Source: an uncultured Prevotella sp.
GTDB lineage: Bacteria > Bacteroidota > Bacteroidia > Bacteroidales > Bacteroidaceae
Assembly: GCA_900548585.1 (NCBI GenBank)
Contig: URLI01000032.1
Location: 1-24,084 of the forward strand
Length of the DNA: 24,084 bases
Reading direction: 5' to 3'
The notes under the pieces are model-generated. The model worked only from the letters and a program-made list of their open reading frames with translations, searched no databases and was not told the origin of the DNA. The translations under genes were made by a program, and so were the position numbers. Below, one piece after another: positions 1 through 8,155 of this stretch; positions within the stretch are counted from its first letter, which is position 1; the number at the start of each line of letters is the position of its first letter.

Positions 1-30
1 CCTGCCAAAGAACTCCTTCCAATATGCCTG

Positions 31-58
31 CGGACAACGGGCAAGCCCGTTTTTTCCG
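31..58 (+). terminator. Possible intrinsic terminator of an upstream gene
   Basis: AACGGG (36-41) pairs with CCCGTT (46-51) around a CAAG loop. An outer CGGA/TCCG pair and a run of six T at 50-55 complete a terminator-like shape read rightward. It could end a rightward gene outside the window. Alternatively it is a leader hairpin of the leftward transcript started by the promoter at 69-99. Only the hairpin itself is seen; its role is inferred. Confidence 0.35.
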
Positions 59-68
59 AAAGCGAGTG

Positions 69-99
69 CAAAGGTAACACTTTGATGCGGAACCGCAAA
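69..99 (-). promoter_or_regulatory. Leftward Bacteroidota-type promoter
   Basis: On the minus strand TTTG (99-96) is followed after 19 bp by TACCTTTG (76-69), a close match to the Bacteroidota -33/-7 arrangement. Transcription would run left and out of the window. A purine-rich GGAAGGAG on the minus strand at about 13-20 could be the ribosome binding site of a gene starting at or beyond position 1. Confidence 0.5.
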
Positions 100-344
100 A
101 CTTTTGAGAGGGAAATTTCAAAAAAAGATGTTTTTAACATTTCACGATTATAAAACGGGGAAGGAAACACAATAACACATTATATTATATATATCCCCTG
201 GCACACAGAGAATGAGAAATCAACCACAAACACCACGCAGTTGTACTTCATGCCACGCACGGCATTTTCCGGCAACAACAACGCTATTGAAATTTTTAAT
301 TTTGGAAAAACCATCAAAATGCAGTGATTTTGTATCTTTTTTCT

Positions 345-352
345 TATCTTTG
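345..352 (+). promoter_or_regulatory. Possible -7 box for sbcDC
   Basis: TATCTTTG matches TAnnTTTG and is followed by GCC, but no good TTTG lies 19-21 bp upstream. If used, the sbcD leader would be about 140 nt. Apart from this box and the two features near the left end, I see no gene in 1-495. Confidence 0.35.
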
Positions 353-495
353 CCGTGTCTTCCGTTCCTTTTCTTATTTTGATTAGCAAGAACAAGGTAA
401 GCAAGAACCCACGGCACGACATACCATACAGGGAAAATCACACTACTAACAAACATATAATAACGCCAAATCAGAGTGTTGCGTAAATAAAGACA

Positions 496-1662
496 ATGAA
501 GATACTTCACACGAGCGACTGGCATTTAGGCCACACGCTTTACAACTATGACAGGACAGAAGAACAGGCCGACATGCTTCGCCAGATGACGGAAATCGTG
601 GAAAGGCACAAGCCGGATGTGTTTTTACTTTCCGGCGACGTTTATCATACCCCACAGCCATCAGCGGCGGTACAGACCATGTTCACCGACGCCATGGTGA
701 GAATACATGATGCGAACCCGGGAATGACCATCGTCGTGACCGCCGGCAACCACGACAGCGGAACGAGGCACGAAATATTCCGCACCCCATGGAAAGCTCT
801 GAAATTGCACGCCATCGGCAACCTTTCGAAGGACAACATCGGGGAACACATCATAGAAATACCAGGCAAAGGATATGTTGTGGCGGTTCCCTACGCCTTC
901 GAAAGGAATATTCCCGAAGGATTCTTCCAGACGCTGCTTGACGCAGTCGCGGAGAGAAACGCGGAAAACCTTCCCGTCGTTATGACGGCCCACACCACGC
1001 TAAGGGGGTGCGACTTCACCGGCCACGACAAAGCCTCGGAATACTCCGTCGGCGGCATCGACTCGGTTGACATCCAACAGATGGGCGAAGGCTATGACTA
1101 TCTGGCTCTCGGGCATATCCATCACGCGCAGTTCGTGCATACAGGCAAGCGCAACGTGAGGTATTGCGGGACACCCATCGCCGTAAGCTTTGATGAGAAA
1201 TACGACCACTCGGTAAGTATAGTGGATATTGCGGGACACGGCGAAAAGCCAGATGTCACGGAAATCAGTATTACGAACATCCACCCGCTCGTGACACTCC
1301 CCACACAGGGGTTTGCATCGTGGGAAGAGGCAAAGAAACTACTTAGCAACTACCCGGATGACATTCCCGCATACATACGCCTGAACGTGGAAGTTGATGA
1401 TTTCCTGCCGGTGGAGGCCAACGCCGAAGCCGACAGCCTGACAACAACAAAACGATGCCGATTCTGCCACATAAACTCCAAGCGAAAGTCTGAGGGGAAA
1501 GACTGTGAGGGAACGCTGACCGTACAGGAGTTCCGCCACGAGGAGCCAATCGAAATTGCAAGGCGCTATGCAGGCGACATTGGCATCGCTTTCGACGAGG
1601 ATATGGCAGAACTATTCAACGAAACACTCAAATTGCTTGACGAGGATACACGCAACGACTGA
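496..1662 (+). CDS. sbcD: Exonuclease subunit SbcD (Mre11-type nuclease)
   Basis: This is the nuclease subunit of the SbcCD complex, which opens hairpins and degrades DNA ends in the cytoplasm in partnership with SbcC. The 388-residue product carries the calcineurin-like phosphoesterase motifs in order: D8-W-H10 in SDWHLG, G47-D48 in SGDVYH, N85-H86-D in AGNHDS, H166 in TAHTT and H207-I-H209 in GHIHH. These are the expected metal ligands. The C-terminal third (about 260-388) is the less conserved capping region; it contains Cys321, Cys324 and Cys337, whose significance I cannot judge. The start is the first ATG giving the canonical MKILHTSDWH amino terminus. sbcC follows after 19 bp in the same direction, so the two are an operon. 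Confidence 0.96.
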   Translation: MKILHTSDWHLGHTLYNYDRTEEQADMLRQMTEIVERHKPDVFLLSGDVYHTPQPSAAVQTMFTDAMVRIHDANPGMTIVVTAGNHDSGTRHEIFRTPWKALKLHAIGNLSKDNIGEHIIEIPGKGYVVAVPYAFERNIPEGFFQTLLDAVAERNAENLPVVMTAHTTLRGCDFTGHDKASEYSVGGIDSVDIQQMGEGYDYLALGHIHHAQFVHTGKRNVRYCGTPIAVSFDEKYDHSVSIVDIAGHGEKPDVTEISITNIHPLVTLPTQGFASWEEAKKLLSNYPDDIPAYIRLNVEVDDFLPVEANAEADSLTTTKRCRFCHINSKRKSEGKDCEGTLTVQEFRHEEPIEIARRYAGDIGIAFDEDMAELFNETLKLLDEDTRND

Positions 1663-1681
1663 AAAAGACGGAGGGAAAAGC

Positions 1682-4600
1682 ATGAAAATACAACAACTCA
1701 AGATACACAACATAGCATCAATCGAGGATGCCTTTATCGATTTCGAAGCAGAGCCACTGGCAGGCAGCGGGGTGTTCCTGATAACAGGAAAGACGGGGGC
1801 AGGCAAATCGACAATCCTCGACGCCATCTGCCTGGCGCTCTACGCCAACACTCCAAGGCTTGCCAGCAGCCAGATGCAAGGCAACACCACGGATGCCGAG
1901 CAGCAAGTCAAGATAAAAGACCCACGACAACTTATGCGCAGGAATACCGGCGAGGCGTTTGTCTCACTCACCTTCACCGGCAGCAATGGCGTTCACTATG
2001 AGGCGACATGGACCGTTTGGCGTGCCGGGAAGAAGCCAACGGGAAAATTACAATCAAAGAACTGGCAGTTGAGAGACCTCGGCTCTGACCGAACCATCAC
2101 AAAGGACGGCGAGATAAGGTTGGAAATAAAAGCCGCCGTTGGCCTCGACTTCAACCAGTTCTGCCGCACCACGATGCTTGCACAGGGCGAGTTCACACGC
2201 TTCCTGAACAGCGAAGACTCTGACAAGGCCGCTATTCTTGAGAAAATCACCGGCGTTGACATATATTCAAGGATTGGAGCAAAAGTGTATGAAATCACCC
2301 GAAACAAGGAGGAGGATTTGATACAAGCCCGACAAAAGGTGGATGACACGCACACCCTTTCAGAGGAGGAGGTCGCGGAAAGACAGAAAACGCTGGAGGA
2401 ATTGGCCACACAGTTGAAAGAGGCCAAAGAACTTAGTGGAAAGGAAACCGCAAAACGCGACTGGCTCAGGGCTGACGGCGAATATGACAAGGAAATCGCA
2501 GACGCCAAGGAAGCACTGAAGACAGCCAAGGGCGTTATTGACAGTGAGGACTTCAAGAAAAAGGAACAGACCGTCAACGACTGGAAAGCCTCCGCCGACG
2601 CACGCCGCCAGATGAGGGAGACCGAGCGGGCGACAAAAATAATGGAAACGCAGGAGCGAGAACTTGAACGCCAGAAAAGCGAATACGCGAAACTGTTAGG
2701 CGGACTGGAGTTTGCCGGGAACAAGATAAGAAAGACAGAATCGGAGATAAAGGAAATCAACTCACAGCTCGAAAGCGAAGCGGAAAAGGCCGGCACTTAT
2801 GCCAACGCGCAGACCATCGCGGGACACCTGAACGCAATTCGCGACGGCCGCAGCTCTATAAGGAAGAACAAGAGAATAATATCCCTCGAGGAAAAAATGA
2901 TTGCCGACAAACTTAATCCCGCACTGAACATTGCGAAGGATAAAGAAAGCAAGGCAAAGGAGGCTTTCGGAGAAAAAGAGAGAGAAGTTAAAGCGCATGA
3001 AAAGGCGGCAGAAAAATCAAATCTCACGGAGTTGCGCAGAAAGCGTGACACGGCAAAGGATGCGCTTGGCAAAATAAAGACAGCCAGGGAACGCATGGAA
3101 ACACTCGCCGCCGCGAGATCCGACAGGGATAAAAGACACAGGGAAATCACCGGACGGCTCGCCGCAATAGAAGAAAAAAAGAAGGCGGCCAAAGGAATCG
3201 ACGGGCCGCTACATGACGCAAAGACACGGATGGACGCAAAGAAAGAAGAACTCGACAAACAAAGCGACACCATTGACAAGTTTGCAAAAGCACTCCGCGC
3301 GCGACTTAAAGCCGGCGACATCTGCCCTGTCTGCCGGCAAAAAATAGAAAGCGAGACACCTCACGAGGACGTGCTGGCAGACCTTGTTTCCGGGCTGAGG
3401 AACGCATACGCGGAGGCAGAGAAGAAGTACAGCCGCCTGCTTGACGAAAAGAACAAGGTTGACGCGGAAATCAAATCGGACACGTCAAATTACGAGCGCG
3501 ACCTCAAAGCATACAATGAGGACAGGTCTGTGGCGAACGCCGAGCAGAGAGCCATTGCCGCCTGCAAGGAGTGTGGCGTAATGGAGACCAACGACACCAC
3601 CCTGCCCACACTTGACACATTGGAAAACGAAACAGCAAACACAATCGAGGCGCTTGATGCCATAATCAAGGAAGGAGAGGCAAAGGAAGCGGAGGCAAGG
3701 AGACTCCGCAATGAACTGGACAAGATGCGGAAGGAGACAGAGGCACTGACCAGAAACGTCCGGACGGCAGAGAAGGCCGTCAACGATAGCAACGCGCGCA
3801 TATACACCGCCAGGGAACTCGTAAAGTCAAAGCAAAAGGAGGTGACGGTGGCAGAACAAAGCGCAAAGGCACTGATAACGTCTGATGACTGGGCAATCGA
3901 CTGGAACACATCGCCCGGAGAATTTGCCGAAGCGCTCACCGTCGCCGCGAGGAAACACGACGGCAACACGAGGAGAAAACAAGTGCTGGCAGGCACGCTG
4001 GATGCCGCAAGAGCCAACGTGGAAAGTATCGCAAGCATAGTGCGCGCAATAACCGAGGCAATGCCTGAATGGAAAGACACCACCCCGGCAATGGTCATGG
4101 AAATGGAAGACATGCCCGGCAAGGCGAACGAAATAAACACTGCCGTCGCCGCCGCACTGACAAAAGAAAGAAGTGCCAAGGAGACATCGGACTACAACAA
4201 GGCGAGACTGGACGAGTTCCTTTCCGGGCATGGCGGCATCAGCCTTGAACGGCTTTACCAACTCGACAAATATACGGCTGGGGACATAGCGGCAGAGGAG
4301 ACCCGGGTCAAAGGCGCCCGCGACGCCGTGCTGACAAAGACGACCCTGCTTGAAAACGCCGAAAAGCAGCAAAGCGCACACAAAAAGGAAAAACCGGAAA
4401 TGCAAGAGGGTGACACGCAGGAAGCGCTTGCCGCAAGGATAGAAGGCATCGACAGGCTGCTGACCGGAATAAACGAGAGTAAAGGAGCAATCAACCAGGA
4501 GTTGAAAGCCGACGGCGAGAACAAGAAAAGGGTCGGGGCGTTGATGGAGGAAGTCGGCAGGAAAAGGGAGATATACCAGAAGTGGTCGCGCATGAACCAG

Positions 4601-5092
4601 TTCATCGGTGACGCCACCGGCAGCAAATTCCGCAAGGTAGCGCAGAGCTACGTGCTCAGCAGCCTGATACATTCTGCCAACGGTTACATGAAGACACTGA
4701 CCGACCGCTACACGCTGAAAGTGACACCCGGCACATTCGTCATATCCATGGAAGACGCCTACCAGGGATTTGCCTCACGCGCGGCGAGCACCATCTCGGG
4801 CGGCGAGAGTTTCCTCGTTTCCCTGGCACTGGCGCTGGCACTCAGCGACATCGGCGACACGCTATCCGTTGACATGCTGTTCATCGACGAGGGCTTTGGC
4901 ACGCTCAGCGGAGAGCCGTTGCACAACGCCATAAACACGCTGCGCTCGCTCCACACCAAGTCAGGACGGCACGTCGGGATAATTTCGCATGTTGAGGAGC
5001 TGCGGGAACGCATACCAGTACAAATACAGGTGGAACAGGAGGGCAACAGTTCAAGCAGCAAGGTAAGTATTGTCTCCTGGAACGGCGAATGA
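1682..5092 (+). CDS. sbcC: Exonuclease subunit SbcC (Rad50-type SMC ATPase)
   Basis: This is the ATPase and tethering subunit of SbcCD. The 1136-residue protein has Walker A GKTGAGKST at 36-44, a Q-loop region MLAQGEFTRFL near 165-180, two long charged coiled-coil arms rich in K, E, A and R, and a CPVC zinc hook at Cys548/Cys551 close to the middle, as expected for Rad50/SbcC dimerisation. The C-terminal lobe has the ABC signature SGGES (1039-1043) and Walker B LFIDEG (Asp1069). The chosen ATG follows a strong GGAGG ribosome binding site. An in-frame ATG 126 bp upstream would overlap the sbcD coding end and gives a non-homologous N terminus, so it is not used. Length is usual for the family. 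Confidence 0.96.
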   Translation: MKIQQLKIHNIASIEDAFIDFEAEPLAGSGVFLITGKTGAGKSTILDAICLALYANTPRLASSQMQGNTTDAEQQVKIKDPRQLMRRNTGEAFVSLTFTGSNGVHYEATWTVWRAGKKPTGKLQSKNWQLRDLGSDRTITKDGEIRLEIKAAVGLDFNQFCRTTMLAQGEFTRFLNSEDSDKAAILEKITGVDIYSRIGAKVYEITRNKEEDLIQARQKVDDTHTLSEEEVAERQKTLEELATQLKEAKELSGKETAKRDWLRADGEYDKEIADAKEALKTAKGVIDSEDFKKKEQTVNDWKASADARRQMRETERATKIMETQERELERQKSEYAKLLGGLEFAGNKIRKTESEIKEINSQLESEAEKAGTYANAQTIAGHLNAIRDGRSSIRKNKRIISLEEKMIADKLNPALNIAKDKESKAKEAFGEKEREVKAHEKAAEKSNLTELRRKRDTAKDALGKIKTARERMETLAAARSDRDKRHREITGRLAAIEEKKKAAKGIDGPLHDAKTRMDAKKEELDKQSDTIDKFAKALRARLKAGDICPVCRQKIESETPHEDVLADLVSGLRNAYAEAEKKYSRLLDEKNKVDAEIKSDTSNYERDLKAYNEDRSVANAEQRAIAACKECGVMETNDTTLPTLDTLENETANTIEALDAIIKEGEAKEAEARRLRNELDKMRKETEALTRNVRTAEKAVNDSNARIYTARELVKSKQKEVTVAEQSAKALITSDDWAIDWNTSPGEFAEALTVAARKHDGNTRRKQVLAGTLDAARANVESIASIVRAITEAMPEWKDTTPAMVMEMEDMPGKANEINTAVAAALTKERSAKETSDYNKARLDEFLSGHGGISLERLYQLDKYTAGDIAAEETRVKGARDAVLTKTTLLENAEKQQSAHKKEKPEMQEGDTQEALAARIEGIDRLLTGINESKGAINQELKADGENKKRVGALMEEVGRKREIYQKWSRMNQFIGDATGSKFRKVAQSYVLSSLIHSANGYMKTLTDRYTLKVTPGTFVISMEDAYQGFASRAASTISGGESFLVSLALALALSDIGDTLSVDMLFIDEGFGTLSGEPLHNAINTLRSLHTKSGRHVGIISHVEELRERIPVQIQVEQEGNSSSSKVSIVSWNGE

Positions 5093-5123
5093 TCCGAAAC
5101 AGGCATCTGAAGCCCTGAGTGTT

Positions 5124-5225
5124 GTTGGCTGCCCGGGCAGGCCAGTTGTCGTGCTTTTGCAGGCACGGCGGGCATCGTCAAGAAAAAACGGCGGGCAGTA
5201 TGCCGTCAGGCAGGTGCTGTCAGCC
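5124..5225 (+). repeat. Partial copy (A) of a dispersed structured element
   Basis: This 102-bp stretch aligns without gaps to 7799-7900, with about 74 of 102 positions identical by hand count. It starts 31 bp after the sbcC stop. It retains an outer stem CTGCCC (5129-5134)/GGGCAG (5193-5198) and part of the second stem (5148-5157 with 5183-5192). The bases just before it (GAAGCCCTGAGTG) resemble the flank of copy B, but no terminal inverted repeats are visible. It appears to be an older or truncated copy. Confidence 0.75.
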
Positions 5226-5244
5226 GCTTTCCCAACAAGACAAA

Positions 5245-5271
5245 GGGAGGCGCCGCGGTCCGGTGCCTCCC
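5245..5271. terminator. Terminator hairpin between convergent sbcC and tdh
   Basis: GGGAGGCGCC (5245-5254) pairs with GGTGCCTCCC (5262-5271), ten pairs with one G-T wobble around a 7-nt loop. Read rightward it is followed by TGCCATTTTTGC, and read leftward by a weak T-rich tail. It lies between the stops of convergent sbcC and tdh and may serve both. Confidence 0.6.
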
Positions 5272-5300
5272 TGCCATTTTTGCAAACCGTTTCCTACGGC

Positions 5301-6260
5301 TTATTTCTTGAGCAGTTTCTTCTCGAGATGCTTCAGCATATCGACAGTCATGCTGCTGAGGTCGTATTCCGGACACCAGTCCCACTCCTTGCGTGCGCAC
5401 GAGTCGTCGAGCTTGTCAGGCCAGCTGTCGGCGATGCTCTGCTTCAGCGGGTCCACCTTGTACACCATCTCGAAGTCAGGCTTGTGCTTCTTTATCTCCG
5501 CGAAGATTGTCTCCGGGTCGAAACTCATTGCCGTAACGTTGAATCCGTTGTGGTGAACGAGCCGCGACGGGTCTGCCTCCATGATGTTGATGGCTGCGCG
5601 CAGGGCGTCCGGCATATACATCATGTCCATCATCGTGCCCTTCCCTATCGGGCAGACGAACTTCTCGCCGCGCACTGCCGAATAGTAAATGTCAACGGCA
5701 TAGTCTGTCGTGCCGCCTCCTGGAGGCGTGACATACGAGATGAGCCCTGGGAAGCGCACCGAGCGGGTGTCCGTTCCGTATTTCTTCTGGTAGTAGTCGC
5801 TGAGCAGCTCCGTCGTCACCTTCGAGACGCCGTAAATCGTCTGCGGGCGCTGCACGGTGTCCTGCGGAGTGTTTACGTGCGGCGTAGTGAGTCCGAACGA
5901 GCCGATGGAGCTCGGCGTGAACACCGCGCAGTTGTTCTCGCGCGCCACCTCGAGGATGTTCCACAGGCCGTCGATGCCAATCTTCCATGCCAGCTTCGGC
6001 TTCGACTCCGCCACCACCGACAGCAGAGCCGCAAGGTTGTAGATGGCGTCGATGCCGTGCTTCTTCACCACCTCGGCAATCATCGCCCCGTCTGTCACGT
6101 CCGCGATTTCAGACGGTCCGCCCTCTTTCAGCTCGCCCGTTGGCTCTGCCCCGGTTATGTAACCGGCCACTACGTTGTCGTTGCCATACTGCCTGCGCAG
6201 TTCGCGTGTAAGTTCCGAGCCTATCTGCCCCGTTGAACCAATAACAAGTATTTTCTTCAT
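5301..6260 (-). CDS. tdh: L-threonine 3-dehydrogenase, SDR type
   Basis: This NAD-dependent enzyme oxidises L-threonine to 2-amino-3-ketobutyrate. The 319-residue product is an extended short-chain dehydrogenase: GSTGQIG supplies the Gly8-x2-Gly11-x2-Gly14 dinucleotide fold, NLAALLS is the typical adenine-side motif, and the catalytic set is Ser118 (TPSSIG), Tyr143 and Lys147 (YGVSK). The family also includes UDP-sugar 4-epimerases, but the divergent neighbour encodes the ligase that uses its product, which favours threonine dehydrogenase of the epimerase-like type. The ATG at 6260 gives MKKILVIGSTG; an in-frame ATG at 6329 lies upstream of the likely promoter box and is rejected. Monocistronic, ending at the shared terminator. 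Confidence 0.9.
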   Translation of the reverse strand: MKKILVIGSTGQIGSELTRELRRQYGNDNVVAGYITGAEPTGELKEGGPSEIADVTDGAMIAEVVKKHGIDAIYNLAALLSVVAESKPKLAWKIGIDGLWNILEVARENNCAVFTPSSIGSFGLTTPHVNTPQDTVQRPQTIYGVSKVTTELLSDYYQKKYGTDTRSVRFPGLISYVTPPGGGTTDYAVDIYYSAVRGEKFVCPIGKGTMMDMMYMPDALRAAINIMEADPSRLVHHNGFNVTAMSFDPETIFAEIKKHKPDFEMVYKVDPLKQSIADSWPDKLDDSCARKEWDWCPEYDLSSMTVDMLKHLEKKLLKK

Positions 6261-6304
6261 TCTTAAATATGATAATGTATTTAATAGTATAGACTTTCGC
6301 AGTG

Positions 6305-6312
6305 CAAAATAA
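6305..6312 (-). promoter_or_regulatory. Possible -7 box for tdh
   Basis: On the minus strand TTATTTTG followed by CAC resembles the -7 box, though with one base fewer between TA and TTTG than the consensus. No clear -33 element is seen. Transcription would start near 6298, giving a leader of about 38 nt and ruling out the ATG at 6329. Confidence 0.35.
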
Positions 6313-6417
6313 CCAAAAAAAAACGACATAACACCATTTTACACCTTAAAAGTGCACAATTTTTTATTCGTTGGCGTTTTTTTCACGTTTAAAGGGCGTT
6401 TTCTCATTTTTTTTGAG

Positions 6418-6425
6418 TTACTTTG
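6418..6425 (+). promoter_or_regulatory. Possible -7 box for kbl
   Basis: TTACTTTG followed by CGG resembles the -7 box with the same one-base-short spacing as the divergent tdh box. The upstream region is T-rich without a clean -33 TTTG. The leader would be about 70 nt. Confidence 0.35.
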
Positions 6426-6499
6426 CGGTTTGAAATCGGACATACTCCGTCAAAGGATGAAATTATTAACCCTAATTACTAACCATAATTCAAAAGTCT

Positions 6500-7687
6500 A
6501 TGTACGGAAAAATGAAAGACCATCTCAGACAGACATTGTCAGAGATCCGGGAAGCAGGGCTCTACAAGGAGGAACGCCTCATTGAGAGCCCGCAGAGGGC
6601 GGCCATAGAAGTGAACGGCAAGGAAGTGCTCAACTTCTGCGCCAACAACTATCTTGGCCTGTCTGACCACCCACGTCTTATCGAGGCATCGAAAAAGATG
6701 ATGGAACGTCGTGGTTTCGGTATGTCTTCTGTCCGCTTCATCTGCGGGACACAGGACATACACAAGGAACTCGAGGCAGCCATAACCGACTACTTCAAGA
6801 CAGAGGACACCATCCTCTACGCAGCCTGCTTCGATGCAAACGGCGGCGTGTTCGAACCACTGTTCACAGACGAGGACGCCATCATCAGCGACTCGCTCAA
6901 CCACGCCTCCATCATCGACGGCGTGCGTCTATGCAAGGCAAAGCGTTACCGCTATGCCAACGCAGACATGGAACAACTGGAGGAATGCCTCAAGCAGGCA
7001 CAGGCACAGCGTTTCCGCATCATCGTCACCGACGGAGTGTTCTCAATGGACGGCAACGTCGCACCTGTCGACAAGATATGCGACCTCGCCGAGAAGTATG
7101 ACGCGCTCGTGATGGTTGACGAGAGCCACTCGGCAGGAGTGGTGGGCAAGACCGGCCACGGCGTGAGCGAGTACTTCAACACCTACGGCCGCGTTGACAT
7201 CTACACCGGCACGCTGGGCAAGGCATTCGGCGGCGCGCTCGGAGGGTTCACCACCGGCCGCAAGGAAATCATCGAACTCCTGCGCCAGCGCTCGCGCCCA
7301 TACCTGTTCTCGAACTCACTCGCGCCGAGCATCATCGGAGCATCGCTCGAGGTGTTCCGTATGCTCCGGGAGAGCAACGAGCTGCATGACAAACTCGTGG
7401 AGAACGTCAACTATTTCCGCGACAAGATGATGGCCGCCGGCTTCGACATCAAGCCGACACAGAGCGCCATCTGCGCCGTGATGCTCTACGATGCGAAACT
7501 CTCGCAGGTCTATGCTGCGAAGATGCAGGAAGAGGGAATATACGTCACTGGTTTCTACTATCCTGTTGTGCCAAAGGATCAGGCCCGCATACGCGTCCAG
7601 ATCTCCGCAGGCCACAACCGCGAGCAGCTCGACCGCTGCATCGCCGCCTTCATAAAGGTGGGTAAGGAACTTGGTGTCCTGAAATAA
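6500..7687 (+). CDS. kbl: 2-amino-3-ketobutyrate CoA ligase (glycine C-acetyltransferase)
   Basis: This PLP enzyme cleaves 2-amino-3-ketobutyrate with CoA to glycine and acetyl-CoA, the second step of threonine breakdown. The 395-residue product fits the alpha-oxoamine synthase family in length and motifs: NFCANNYLGLSDHP, SSVRFICGTQ, SLNHAS (His135), VDESHS (Asp207, His210) and the PLP lysine Lys241 in GTLGKAFGGALGG. Related enzymes are 8-amino-7-oxononanoate synthase and serine palmitoyltransferase. The FICGTQDIHKELE segment and the divergent tdh support the ligase. The ATG at 6500 is chosen; one four codons later is also possible. An intrinsic terminator follows 28 bp after the stop. Confidence 0.95.
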   Translation: MYGKMKDHLRQTLSEIREAGLYKEERLIESPQRAAIEVNGKEVLNFCANNYLGLSDHPRLIEASKKMMERRGFGMSSVRFICGTQDIHKELEAAITDYFKTEDTILYAACFDANGGVFEPLFTDEDAIISDSLNHASIIDGVRLCKAKRYRYANADMEQLEECLKQAQAQRFRIIVTDGVFSMDGNVAPVDKICDLAEKYDALVMVDESHSAGVVGKTGHGVSEYFNTYGRVDIYTGTLGKAFGGALGGFTTGRKEIIELLRQRSRPYLFSNSLAPSIIGASLEVFRMLRESNELHDKLVENVNYFRDKMMAAGFDIKPTQSAICAVMLYDAKLSQVYAAKMQEEGIYVTGFYYPVVPKDQARIRVQISAGHNREQLDRCIAAFIKVGKELGVLK

Positions 7688-7714
7688 CAGAGATCCTCAT
7701 TTTTTACGTTCTAA

Positions 7715-7762
7715 TTGGCGGCAATCGGCGTTGTGTCAAACGGTGATTGCCGCCAACTTTTT
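7715..7762 (+). terminator. Intrinsic terminator of kbl
   Basis: TTGGCGGCAATC (7715-7726) pairs perfectly with GATTGCCGCCAA (7745-7756) and is followed by CTTTTT. The loop is 18 nt. The T-run abuts the left terminal repeat of the element at 7765. Confidence 0.85.
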
Positions 7763-7764
7763 AA

Positions 7765-7958
7765 CCCAAATCGGTCATTAGAGCCCGAACTGATTGTAGT
7801 TGGTTGCCCAAGCAGATTGGCTGTTGTTTTTTTGCAGGCGTAGCGGGCTACGTCAAGAAAAAACAACGGGCAAGATGCCGGCAAGCGACTGCAAGCAGCC
7901 GGGGAACAGGTTTCCAGGATGAAATTGAAAAATCTGTGTTGTAATGACCGCATTTGGG
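7765..7958 (+). repeat. MITE-like element copy B, with terminal inverted repeats and an internal hairpin
   Basis: The ends are CCCAAATCGGTCATTA (7765-7780) and TAATGACCGCATTTGGG (7942-7958), inverted repeats that match except for one extra C in the right end. Inside are nested stems: TTGCCC (7804-7809)/GGGCAA (7868-7873), GTTGTTTTTT (7823-7832)/AAAAAACAAC (7858-7867) and GGCGTAG (7837-7843)/CTACGTC (7848-7854). Related copies lie at 5124-5225 and 23824-23926. No convincing open reading frame is present, so if mobile it would need a transposase from elsewhere. No clear target-site duplication is visible. It could also be a dispersed structured RNA. Confidence 0.75.
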
Positions 7959-8018
7959 ATAATACAATTCACGGACAATCCGCGTCCTGTCCTGACGCGG
8001 GTTGTCCGTGGATTATCC
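7957..8018. other. Long imperfect hairpin between kbl and the TonB receptor gene
   Basis: CACGGACAATCCGCGT (7970-7985) pairs with ACGCGGGTTGTCCGTG (7995-8010), 16 pairs with one G-T wobble and a 9-nt loop. An outer GGATAAT (7957-7963)/ATTATCC (8012-8018) extends it. It begins inside the right end of element B. There is no T-run, so it is not a standard terminator in either direction; function unknown. Confidence 0.6.
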
Positions 8019-8059
8019 AGAAACATGATACCAATGCTTCATTTGATGCAAACAAGGAC

Positions 8060-8144
8060 GCAAACTCGCCGTGTTTACACGGCAAACTCGCCGTATTTAC
8101 ACGGCAAACTCGCCGTATTTACATGGCAAACTCGCCGAGTTTGC
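8060..8144 (+). repeat. 22-bp tandem array 1 (four units)
   Basis: The core GCAAACTCGCCG begins at 8060, 8082, 8104 and 8126, an exact 22-bp period. The ten bases between cores vary little (TGTTTACACG, TATTTACACG, TATTTACATG). The last core runs into CGAGTTTGC, making a perfect inverted repeat at 8126-8144 with 9-bp arms around a single C. The same unit, inverted, forms the array at 20407-20502. Confidence 0.85.
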
Positions 8145-8155
8145 GGTCTTGTTAA

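Noticed and set aside
1556..1681. Longer N terminus for SbcC
   Set aside because: The extension would overlap the sbcD end and lacks a family-like sequence, while the ATG at 1682 has a strong GGAGG site and the canonical MKIQQLKIHNI start.
5070..6236. Rightward 388-codon open frame opposite tdh
   Set aside because: It is antisense to a well-supported SDR gene and crosses the repeat copy and terminator; its composition is typical of a shadow frame.
7711..7953. Leftward 80-codon open frame across element B
   Set aside because: It spans the kbl terminator and the structured repeat; it is best explained as a chance frame in the element.
8060..8144. CRISPR array
   Set aside because: The period is only 22 bp, and the ten bases between cores are nearly the same in each unit, so there are no unique spacers; no cas genes are nearby. 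The same holds for 20407-20502.
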